From positions 1 to 25,058 of the forward strand of contig CAZVME010000048.1 of assembly GCA_964628835.1 (NCBI GenBank): a stretch of 25,058 nucleotides of DNA, read 5' to 3'. Below are positions 8,739-15,236 of the stretch, one piece after another; position 1 is the first letter of the stretch, and each line of letters starts with the position of its first letter. Position numbers and translations under genes: made by a program. The notes beneath the pieces were generated by a model. That model saw nothing but the letters and a program-made list of their open reading frames with translations, had not been told where the DNA came from and searched no databases. Source of the stretch: JAAGZL01 sp964628835 (lineage in GTDB: Bacteria; Pseudomonadota; Gammaproteobacteria; Chromatiales; Chromatiaceae).

Positions 8739-9833
8739 ATGAGTCCAAAACAATATTACCAATCCAAGATTGATAGTGGCGAGGTGCTTCCAGATAACTA
8801 CCAGGCCCAGGTGGTGGATGCGCTTCAGGATCTGTATGAGCGGTTGCAAGACTCCAGTGGGCCGAAAACGGCGGGGATTTTCAGTCGGCTGCTCGGTAAC
8901 AACAGCCGTACAACACCAGAAACAGGACTGTATATCTGGGGCGGAGTGGGGCGTGGCAAGACTTGGCTGGTGGATCTGTTTTACAATCAGCTTGCCACCA
9001 AGGCAAAGATGCGTCGGCATTTTCATCACTTTATGAGTGAAGTCCACGCCTCTCTGGACAAACTGCAGGGTACACGCGACCCCCTGGAAATGGTGGCAGA
9101 AAAACTCTCCAAGCGCACTTGCGTACTCTGTCTGGATGAATTTATTGTCACTGATATTACCGACGCCATGATTCTGGCGCAACTTCTCAAGGCGCTGTTT
9201 GCTCGTGGCGTAACCCTGGTGACCACATCCAATACCGAACCTGACAATCTGTATGAGAATGGCCTGCAACGGGTGAACTTCATGCCGGCGATAGAGATGT
9301 TAAAGGTCCATACTAGGGTGATAAAGCTGGATAGTGATATCGACTACCGTCTACGTTACCTGGAGCATGTAACTGTATATCACACCCCCCTGGGACCGGA
9401 GGTGGATGAGCGCCTGGAAGAAGAGTTCAGGCAGCTGTCACCGGAAGAGGGGCACGCCGGAGGTAGTATTCATGTGTTTGGCCGGGATATCCCAATAATG
9501 GCCGTGGCTGATGATGTTATCTGGTTTGATTTCATGGCCCTGTGTGGGCCGCCGAGAAGTCAGGCCGATTATCTGGAGCTGGCTCGCTGCTATCACACAG
9601 TCATTATCTCAGATGTACCAGTACTTGGTTCCTCTCTGGATGATGCGACCCGCCGTTTTCTATACCTGATCGATGAGTTTTATGATCGTGGAGTCAAGCT
9701 GATTCTGAGTGCCGCTGTCAAGCCGGAATCTCTATATCAGGGCAAGAGACTGGCCTTTGACTTTCAGCGTGCGGTAAGCCGCCTACAGGAGATGCAGTCC
9801 AAGGCCTATCTGGCCATGGAGCACAAGCCATAA
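8739..9833 (+). CDS. zapE: Cell division protein ZapE / AFG1-like ATPase
   Basis: 364 residues, an AAA-type P-loop ATPase of the AFG1/LACE1 family. In E. coli, ZapE associates with the Z-ring late in constriction under stress or low oxygen; the eukaryotic homologues act in mitochondrial quality control. Seen: Walker A GGVGRGKT (68-75), Walker B VLCLDEF (D133/E134), TSNTEPDNLYENGLQR (sensor region), and the C-terminal VKLILSAAVKPESLY...FDFQRAVSRLQEMQS typical of the family. The ATG at 8739 gives MSPKQYYQSKIDSGEV, similar to other ZapE starts. The same-strand gap to yaaA is short, so co-transcription is plausible. Confidence 0.94.
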   Translation: MSPKQYYQSKIDSGEVLPDNYQAQVVDALQDLYERLQDSSGPKTAGIFSRLLGNNSRTTPETGLYIWGGVGRGKTWLVDLFYNQLATKAKMRRHFHHFMSEVHASLDKLQGTRDPLEMVAEKLSKRTCVLCLDEFIVTDITDAMILAQLLKALFARGVTLVTTSNTEPDNLYENGLQRVNFMPAIEMLKVHTRVIKLDSDIDYRLRYLEHVTVYHTPLGPEVDERLEEEFRQLSPEEGHAGGSIHVFGRDIPIMAVADDVIWFDFMALCGPPRSQADYLELARCYHTVIISDVPVLGSSLDDATRRFLYLIDEFYDRGVKLILSAAVKPESLYQGKRLAFDFQRAVSRLQEMQSKAYLAMEHKP

Positions 9834-10331
9834 TCTGGTGCGCCAGCCAGCCAGCTAGTAGAGAAAAATTATCGGCCAATTCTCGATGTTCACCTGGATT
9901 TATCGGCGCCTGAAGCAACAGAGACTTTCAGCAGTGAAGCTGCCTGGTAATCAAGGTGCAATTGAAGGTGTATGAGGTGATCCCATGAGTTTTTTTCGGT
10001 AATTGGGCTAAAAATATAGCTACTTAATAATTGACTGTTATTACAGTACCTTATAGATCAAAGATAATAATATACTTAAAAAACACGCCATGTAATTGGG
10101 AAATTTGCTACAATCACATAAAGCACTATTCCAGGTCAGAAAATATACTGTTCTATTAGGGTTGACAATTGTCAATCAATGGCTCAAGATCCATGGAATT
10201 CCCTACTATATATGAGTAGTAAGAAAGATGTGCAACCCAGGAAATGTCATCTTTAGAGCTATGTTGTATAAATAACTAAAACGACTACTTGGATAATTTT
10301 AGGGGTATTTTTTAACAGCGGGAGGGGCGAC
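9834..10331. other. Intergenic region, AT-rich, no gene seen
   Basis: About 500 bp between zapE and the fadL-like gene. No supported reading frame. The left part holds only a minor hairpin (GCAG/CTGC near 9931-9945). The right part, from about 10010, is markedly AT-rich and is the presumed promoter and leader region of the outer-membrane transporter; a 14-bp palindrome at 10162-10175 is listed separately. Other promoter-like hexamers (TTGACT 10031-10036, TACAAT 10109-10114) are present but not well paired. Confidence 0.6.
10162..10190 (+). promoter_or_regulatory. Candidate promoter with 14-bp palindromic operator
   Basis: A consensus -35 hexamer TTGACA (10162-10167) is followed after 17 bp by CAAGAT (10185-10190), a weak -10. 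The -35 is the left half of a perfect palindrome TTGACAATTGTCAA (10162-10175), an arrangement expected for a repressor site. Upstream of the fadL-like gene. The palindrome is seen; the regulator is not known. Confidence 0.4.
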
Positions 10332-11678
10332 ATGCGCAACAAACAACATTTGGCTTTGGCAGCAGCTTTGATGGTGGCAATACCAGGTTTATCCATGGCA
10401 ACAAACGGTTACTTTTCACACGGCTATGGAACCAAGAGCAAAGGGCTGGCCGGTGGCGGTAGCGCCCTGCCGCAGGACTCAATGGCAGCAGCCACCAACC
10501 CGGCAGGCATGGTCTGGGTTGGAGAGAGAATCGATCTGGGTGTTTCCCTGTTCTCGCCGCATCGTGATTACACTGCAGGTAGTGCTTTTGGTCCACTGCC
10601 AGGGCCCATGGCTCCTTTGACGTTCCCAATAATGGCGGGAGAGCACGACAGTGACAATACGCTGTTCCTGATCCCAAGTTTTGGCTGGAACCAGATGCTG
10701 GATGAGAACAGCTCCATGGGTGTCAGCGTATATGCCAATGGCGGCATGAATACCGAGTATGCCAATGACCCTTACGGTAATGGTGCTCCCGCCTTCGTCC
10801 GTGGTGTATTTGCTGACGGCACTACCGGTGTGGACCTGAAACAGCTGTTTGTAAACCTGAGCTATGCCAGAAAGATCAACGAGAGGGCATCCTATGGTGC
10901 CAGCCTGATCCTGGCGGCACAGGCCTTTGAAGCCAAGGGGCTGTTGAATTTTGGTGACTTTACCCACGAGACCATGACGGGTGGCACTCCCACCAACCTG
11001 TCTGATACCGGCCATGACTTGTCCTATGGTGCCGGGCTCAAGTTTGGTATCCAGGGCGAAGTGACAGACGGTCTGACCCTGGCTGCTTCCTATCAGACTA
11101 AGACCTGGATGTCTGAGTTTGATGACTACAAAGACCTGTTTGCGGAAGATGGCGATTTTGACATCCCGGCTACTGCCACCATCGGTCTGGCCTGGAACCC
11201 TGTGGACAAACACACATTCACCTTTGATATACAGCGCATAATGTACAGCGATGTGGAGGCCGTCTCCAACCCCATGGGCAACCTATTTAGCTGTGGTCCT
11301 GGTCCTGCTGCTGAGAACTGCCTTGGCGGTGATAACGGTGCCGGCTTTGGCTGGGACGACATGACCGTGTACAAGCTTGGATGGCAGTATGAGCCGAACA
11401 ACCTCTGGACTGTCCGCCTTGGCTACAGCCGCACAGAACAGCCAATAGACTCAGCTGATGTTCTATTTAACATTCTTGCCCCTGCCGTGGTGGAAGATCA
11501 TTTTACCTTCGGTCTGACCCGCAAGATCGGCAAAGATCAAGAGATCAACTTTGCCGCCATGTATGCGCCTAAAGTATCGCTCGATGGCACCAACCCGTTT
11601 ACTTATGATCCTGCGCAGGACGTAGAGATCGAGATGTACCAGGCTGAGGTTGAGGTAAGCTGGTCCTGGATGTTCTAG
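10332..11678 (+). CDS. FadL/OmpP1/TodX-family outer-membrane transporter
   Basis: 448 residues. Outer-membrane beta-barrel of the FadL family, which takes up long-chain fatty acids or other hydrophobic compounds. Seen: a signal peptide (about 1-23, LALAAALMVAIPGLSMA); the family-typical mature N-terminus TNGYFSHGYGTKSKGLAGGG and ALPQDSMAAATNPAGM; alternating amphipathic strands throughout (LTLAASYQTKTWMSEF, WTVRLGYSRTEQPI, EINFAAMYAPKVS); and a C-terminal aromatic end SWSWMF as needed for barrel assembly. A cysteine pair lies in a loop (FSCGPGPAAENCLGG). The ATG at 10332 follows GGGAGGGG. It appears monocistronic, with an AT-rich leader and palindrome in front and a strong terminator behind. 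Substrate cannot be assigned. Confidence 0.9.
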   Translation: MRNKQHLALAAALMVAIPGLSMATNGYFSHGYGTKSKGLAGGGSALPQDSMAAATNPAGMVWVGERIDLGVSLFSPHRDYTAGSAFGPLPGPMAPLTFPIMAGEHDSDNTLFLIPSFGWNQMLDENSSMGVSVYANGGMNTEYANDPYGNGAPAFVRGVFADGTTGVDLKQLFVNLSYARKINERASYGASLILAAQAFEAKGLLNFGDFTHETMTGGTPTNLSDTGHDLSYGAGLKFGIQGEVTDGLTLAASYQTKTWMSEFDDYKDLFAEDGDFDIPATATIGLAWNPVDKHTFTFDIQRIMYSDVEAVSNPMGNLFSCGPGPAAENCLGGDNGAGFGWDDMTVYKLGWQYEPNNLWTVRLGYSRTEQPIDSADVLFNILAPAVVEDHFTFGLTRKIGKDQEINFAAMYAPKVSLDGTNPFTYDPAQDVEIEMYQAEVEVSWSWMF

Positions 11679-11697
11679 ATCTAAATCCAGTAGAGTT

Positions 11698-11728
11698 AAA
11701 AAGACCGCCTCGACGGCGGTCTTTTTTT
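11698..11728 (+). terminator. Rho-independent terminator of the fadL-like gene (possibly bidirectional)
   Basis: A 12-bp perfect stem, AAAAAGACCGCC (11698-11709) with GGCGGTCTTTTT (11715-11726), a 5-nt loop and a run of seven T. The A-rich left flank gives a T-run on the other strand as well, so it may also stop transcription coming from mepA. Confidence 0.94.
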
Positions 11729-12043
11729 GCCTGCCTATAGCGTTACATATGCTATCGGCCAAGGAGAGTGAACGCGAGGGCCGGTAGTACCCAGTAGACG
11801 ATGCCGCCTGTAGATTCCGGAAGCGAGTGATGCAGAAGATACAGCAGCGGCTATCATCGCCGTAGAGTCACTGTGAAAATCATGATGTAGTGTGCACGAG
11901 CAGCTTGCGGCAAGGTGCATACGGAGTTGTGATCTGCGCAGGACGGCTGGGGCAAAAGGAAAGGCTGCTGCGTTTGCGAGTCATTTCTGGATAGGGATAG
12001 CCAAAAATGTTTCACGAGGTAGCAGCACTATCACCAATGTTAT
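11729..12043. other. Non-coding region with several stable hairpins (possible structured RNA or long mepA 3' UTR)
   Basis: No convincing reading frame in either strand, yet helices succeed one another: CTATCGGCC (11752-11760) with GGCCGGTAG (11779-11787), 9 pairs including one G-U; GCCGCCTGTA (11803-11812) with TACAG-CA-GCGGC (11840-11851), 10 pairs with a 2-nt bulge; GTGTGCAC (11890-11897) with GTGCATAC (11915-11922), 8 pairs, capped by CTTG/CAAG. A further CTA-CATC/GATGTAG pairing (11851-11890) would link the last two. I do not recognise RNase P, 6S, 4.5S or tmRNA motifs. It could be an uncharacterised small RNA, the structured 3' end of the mepA message, or a decayed element. Confidence 0.35.
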
Positions 12044-12979
12044 CTAGATATCCGGTTCTTCCCATTGATCTGCAGCTGCCTGTTTTACACTACTGCTGTT
12101 CAAGACGGTACTACAGGGCTTTGGCAGATCCGCCAGTCGCATAGGGCGTTTTTTCTTGATCTTCTTAGCTGGCTTCTTCTTTGGTGTCGCCTTGCGGTAA
12201 GGCTTATCAGAGAGCCACCATGCCAGTTTTTTGCCACAACCAGGTCCTGGTGGGGGCGGGGCCTGATTTTTGCAGCCACGACTCCCCTTTGGGCAGGCCA
12301 GACGCACATGGAAGTGGTAGTGGTGTCCATACCAGGGTCTGAGCTTGCGCAGCCAGGATCTCTCTTTGTCCTTTTTTGACCAGTCGCACATGGCTTTCTT
12401 TATGGAAGGGTGGACAAAGATGCGTGCCACAGCCTTATCTGAGGCTGCTTTGCGTAACAATTTTGCATGCCCGGTGTTCCATGTTTTTGGGTTGACCTTG
12501 CTCCTGCTCTTGATCATGGATACCGCACTTACGTTCTCGCGCGCCTTATTGCTTAGCTTTTTTTCCGGCATCTGTTTAAACCAGATGTCCGCATCCAGAC
12601 CCAACTGGTGACTGGCGTGTCCCGTTAGCATGGGGCCACCTCTGGGTTGGGACAGATCGCCTACCAGAAGGCCTGGCCAACCACCTTTTTTTACTGATAG
12701 GGAAAAGCGCTCGATAAAATCTATTAACTCCGGATGCCCCCAGTTCCTGTTGCGACTCAGGCGCATGGTCTGCCAACCTGAGCCGTTGGCAGGCAACCGC
12801 TCTGCACCTGCCAGACATCCCTTGGCGTAACCGCCAATTGCCCGCGGCTTCATTGGGGCTGGCCCTTCGATGTTGCCAAATAACTGCTTGGCAGGGGTAT
12901 TTCTTTTTGAGGTGTTCTTTTTGGCCTCAACCATTCCGGTAAGAGCAAAAGTAATTATTACGCTTATTAGAATTCTCAA
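12044..12979 (-). CDS. mepA: Penicillin-insensitive murein DD-endopeptidase
   Basis: 311 residues (E. coli MepA 274). Zinc peptidase of the LAS fold that cuts D-Ala-meso-DAP cross-links in periplasmic peptidoglycan. Seen: a signal peptide (about 1-19, ending MVEA); GHASHQLGLDADIW with His124 and Asp131; and WYGHHYHFHVRLACP with His222/His224, matching the E. coli Zn ligands. The C-terminus after residue 240 is Pro- and Lys-rich (KKKPAKKIKKKRP) and longer than usual, while still keeping the family end LPKPCSTVL. The start is TTG at 12979, supported by GGGAGA about 7 nt upstream; no ATG lies near. It faces away from the DUF2147 gene and converges on the fadL-like gene. Confidence 0.93.
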   Translation of the reverse strand: MRILISVIITFALTGMVEAKKNTSKRNTPAKQLFGNIEGPAPMKPRAIGGYAKGCLAGAERLPANGSGWQTMRLSRNRNWGHPELIDFIERFSLSVKKGGWPGLLVGDLSQPRGGPMLTGHASHQLGLDADIWFKQMPEKKLSNKARENVSAVSMIKSRSKVNPKTWNTGHAKLLRKAASDKAVARIFVHPSIKKAMCDWSKKDKERSWLRKLRPWYGHHYHFHVRLACPKGSRGCKNQAPPPPGPGCGKKLAWWLSDKPYRKATPKKKPAKKIKKKRPMRLADLPKPCSTVLNSSSVKQAAADQWEEPDI

Positions 12980-13455
12980 CAGAAATCTCCCAATTGTGAC
13001 GCTTAAATGGTTAGCAATAGATACAACTTTATCTGGATAGGCTATATCAGCTATTAAACAGAACGATAGGCAAATTCCCAGTGGAAGAAAGCATTCAGAT
13101 ATCAGCAGTTCTGTAAAATATTCTAAAAGTATACTTGGTTTACTGATTTATGGTATTTAGCGTAAAAAATATAACGCTTATCAAATCATATCAGCCAGCG
13201 ACTTAACTGTAATTGACACGTAGTAGCTCAGGTTGGTGATATAAAGTATCGTTAGTACATGGAGTGTTGCCCTAGGGTAAAGGAATTATGTTTAAATGGT
13301 GGTAACTTGTTGATAATAGCTAAATTAATATATTATAAGCACCCTATAAACAGATATGTCACCATAAGTTCTTTAATTAACAATAGGGTGCACGGTATTA
13401 TCATGTGCACCGGTACGTGGTATACGACCAATAAATAACAGATGAGGATATCTAC
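12980..13455. other. AT-rich intergenic region between divergent mepA and DUF2147-like gene
   Basis: About 475 bp, AT-rich, without a supported gene; a long minus-strand frame overlapping it (13333-13761) is antisense to the DUF2147-like gene and has no protein-like features. It should hold the divergent promoters: TTGACA (13213-13218) and TATAAA (13240-13245) occur but are 21 bp apart, too far for a standard promoter. Two mutually exclusive hairpins near the right end are described separately. Confidence 0.6.
13340..13411 (+). promoter_or_regulatory. Two overlapping inverted repeats in the leader of the DUF2147-like gene
   Basis: CACCCTAT (13340-13347) can pair with ATAGGGTG (13383-13390). 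GGTGCAC (13387-13393) can instead pair with GTGCACC (13405-13411). The two share GGTG, so only one can form at a time. This could be a switch in the leader or simply overlapping operator sites; function is inferred only. Confidence 0.3.
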
Positions 13456-13821
13456 ATGAAGAAATTGTTTACGGCCACACTCGGGCTTGTTTTCATGGGC
13501 GTAGGTTCTTCTGCTTTGGCCATCAGCATGGACGACATGATTGGCACCTGGACCTGGGAGGGCTATACCGTCGAAGTGACAAAATGTGAAGCCAGTGGTG
13601 TCTGTGCCAAAGTGATTGCTGGTCCCAAGAATTTGGGAATGGAGATGATTAAGAGCAAACCAATAATGAAGGACAGCGCCTTTGTTGGTCAGGTGGCCCA
13701 TCCAATTAACGGACAGGTATATAGTACCAGAATAAATATGCCAGATGCCGATACCTGGCACCTGGATGGGTGTACTAGCGTAGGGGTCTGCGCCAGTGGT
13801 GATTTCAAGCGTATTAAATAA
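13456..13821 (+). CDS. DUF2147-like small exported protein
   Basis: 121 residues. A signal peptide (1-22, ending GSSALA) is followed by a small domain resembling DUF2147: MIGTWTWEGYTVEVTKCEASGVCAKVIAG, then VYSTRINMPDADTWHLDGCTSVGVCASGDFKRIK. The pattern 'GxW...v.v..C....CA.i' and the C-terminal 'l.GC...GvC..G.fkRi' are family-like. Four cysteines (in TKCE, GVCAK, DGCTS, GVCAS) could form two disulfides in the periplasm. The ATG at 13456 has GAGGA about 8 nt upstream. Members often occur as envelope proteins of unknown function; no role is proved. It is convergent with the small membrane protein, with a terminator between. Confidence 0.72.
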   Translation: MKKLFTATLGLVFMGVGSSALAISMDDMIGTWTWEGYTVEVTKCEASGVCAKVIAGPKNLGMEMIKSKPIMKDSAFVGQVAHPINGQVYSTRINMPDADTWHLDGCTSVGVCASGDFKRIK

Positions 13822-13841
13822 GAGCGCGTATAAATTTTGAA

Positions 13842-13875
13842 GCCTGGTGTGTTAACTCCACAGGCATTTTTATTA
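13842..13875 (+). terminator. Likely rho-independent terminator of the DUF2147-like gene
   Basis: GCCTG (13842-13846) pairs with CAGGC (13861-13865), extended by TG/CA with one bulged base, followed by ATTTTTATTAT. The position between two convergent genes fits a terminator. The stem is short. Confidence 0.6.
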
Positions 13876-14088
13876 TATTGCTCTTTTGACTAGACTACGT
13901 ACTACAAGTCCGGGTATCAATGCACCCAGACCCAGCTTCCAAAAAGAGACAAGAAAAAATTCGTATTTACTGGGGTCGCCGAAGTTGTATGAGGCGCTCA
14001 TACCCAGATAGAAGGCAACTAAATGGCCAATAATCAGCGATACGCTGATTATTATAAGTACCCAGCTGATCCACAAAAGCACTCTCAT
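13873..14088 (-). CDS. Small two-helix membrane protein, unknown
   Basis: 71 residues. Two hydrophobic segments are clear: about 5-28 (LWISWVLIIISVSLIIGHLVAF) and about 45-64 (FLVSFWKLGLGALIPGLVV), joined by a short polar loop (SASYNFGDPSKYE), with a positive end VRSLVKRAI. The ATG at 14088 follows GAGGGAG about 7 nt upstream, a good ribosome site, which supports it being a real gene despite its size. I do not recognise the family. Its 3' end runs into the terminator region of the convergent DUF2147-like gene. Confidence 0.65.
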   Translation of the reverse strand: MRVLLWISWVLIIISVSLIIGHLVAFYLGMSASYNFGDPSKYEFFLVSFWKLGLGALIPGLVVRSLVKRAI

Positions 14089-14412
14089 TCCATTCTCCCT
14101 CGTTCTTATCTGAACTGCAGTGGATTATTTTACTCCGGCCCACTGGCCCATGATCTGTGTTTGGGTCGTCGAAGTGTTACCCATTTCGTTATGGATAACG
14201 CCTATGTGACATTCTACCCTAAAAACCAACAACCCCAGCTTTTATTAGCGATTGTCAGCGCCTGATATGGCTCGAAAACCTGACTTTAATAATGGCGTCG
14301 GTAAGAATATATCGCTTAGTGCAATTTATGGTTAGTACTTTATCCGCAATGGGTGAATACGAGAAGGGTTAATGGAAACAAAAGGTGGGCAAATGCGTAA
14401 ACAATGACAACG
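14089..14412. other. Intergenic region with one inverted repeat
   Basis: No gene supported between the small membrane protein and the nrdJb terminator. An inverted repeat GTTACCCAT (14176-14184) / ATGGATAAC (14191-14199), 8 of 9 pairs with a 6-nt loop, overlaps an alternative 6+6 dyad CGTTAT/ATAACG (14187-14200). It lies about 90 bp upstream of the small membrane protein and may be an operator. Confidence 0.4.
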
Positions 14413-14469
14413 TAAAAAAGCTCACAGGCCAGGGTAGAGCAGCCTTTGCAGGCTCTATCCTGTGTGGCT
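14413..14469 (-). terminator. Terminator of the nrdJa-nrdJb operon
   Basis: Read on the minus strand, a long stem of CACAGG..TAGAGC paired with GCTCTA..CCTGTG (internal mismatches, loop around TGCAAA) is followed directly by TTTTTT (plus-strand A-run 14413-14418). It lies just after the nrdJb stop. Confidence 0.85.
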
Positions 14470-14476
14470 TAGGTTA

Positions 14477-15172
14477 TTAGCCGCATTTAGACTCGCCACA
14501 GTTCAGGCAGGTGAGGCATCCATCCATCTGGATCATGGCCTTGGTGTTACATTTCACACACAGTTGTGATCCTTCCGGAAACTCACTGCCGTGTTCGGCA
14601 TCTTTCATTTTGATGGACTTTTCGTACTCCGCCCGTTTTTCATCAATCAGTTTCTGCTGGTGTTCATCCGGTCCATCCTCTTTTAGCAGGCCGATCATAA
14701 CCAGGTGGCAGTGGATGACATCACCAATCTCTGCCACCAGTGATGGCATGTATTTACCGCCTTTCTTGAAGTAGCCGCCACTGGGATCGAAAACAGAGCG
14801 CAACTCTTCCACCAGAAAGGTGACGTCGCCACCCTTGCGGAATACTGCAGATATAATCTTGGTCAGCGCCACGATCCACTGGAAGTGGTCCATGTTTTTT
14901 GAGTTGATAAATACTTCAAACGGACGCCGCACCTCATGTTCTGTTCCCTGGTTTAGGATGATGTCGTTGATGGTCACGTACAGCGCATGTTCTGACAGCG
15001 GGGTCTTGATCTTGTAGGTGGAACCGAACAGCATCTCAGGTCGTTCGACCTTTTCATGCATGTGGATGATGTTGTTTTCCTGCTCAGTTATAGCCGTGGC
15101 TTCTGATGCCAGCTCTTCCTGCTCCTTAGCTACAGAGTATTCAACGATCTGTTTTTCAATTATTATAGCCAT
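14477..15172 (-). CDS. nrdJb: Class II ribonucleotide reductase, C-terminal part (NrdJb, TSCPD domain)
   Basis: 231 residues. Second half of a split adenosylcobalamin-dependent ribonucleotide reductase, as known in Pseudomonas aeruginosa where NrdJa and NrdJb are separate chains. Seen: a TSCPD-type domain (ALYVTINDIILNQ..., HFQWIVALTKIISAVFRKGGD, SLVAEIGDVIHCHL) and a cysteine-rich tail at 205-230 (CVKC, then CLTCLNC and a final Cys230). The tail may bind zinc and contains the mobile cysteines that re-reduce the active site in this enzyme class. The ATG at 15172 has AAGG 8 nt upstream. nrdJa ends 64 bp before; a terminator follows. The reductase would act in the cytoplasm with thioredoxin, independent of oxygen. 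Confidence 0.88.
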   Translation of the reverse strand: MAIIIEKQIVEYSVAKEQEELASEATAITEQENNIIHMHEKVERPEMLFGSTYKIKTPLSEHALYVTINDIILNQGTEHEVRRPFEVFINSKNMDHFQWIVALTKIISAVFRKGGDVTFLVEELRSVFDPSGGYFKKGGKYMPSLVAEIGDVIHCHLVMIGLLKEDGPDEHQQKLIDEKRAEYEKSIKMKDAEHGSEFPEGSQLCVKCNTKAMIQMDGCLTCLNCGESKCG

Positions 15173-15236
15173 TATTTATGCCTTGTCTCTGGGCAACTTA
15201 ACCATGGTTGCCGGTATCAATGTGGTTGGGGTGATA

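Noticed and set aside
11729..12043. RNase P RNA, 6S RNA, 4.5S RNA, tmRNA or group II intron
   Set aside because: None of their conserved sequence blocks could be recognised, so the region is only listed as a possible structured RNA.
13213..13245. TTGACA and TATAAA as promoter of the DUF2147-like gene
   Set aside because: The 21-bp spacing is outside the normal range.
13333..13761. 142-codon minus-strand frame over the DUF2147-like gene
   Set aside because: No signal, domain or ribosome site; it is antisense to a gene with a signal peptide and good ribosome site.
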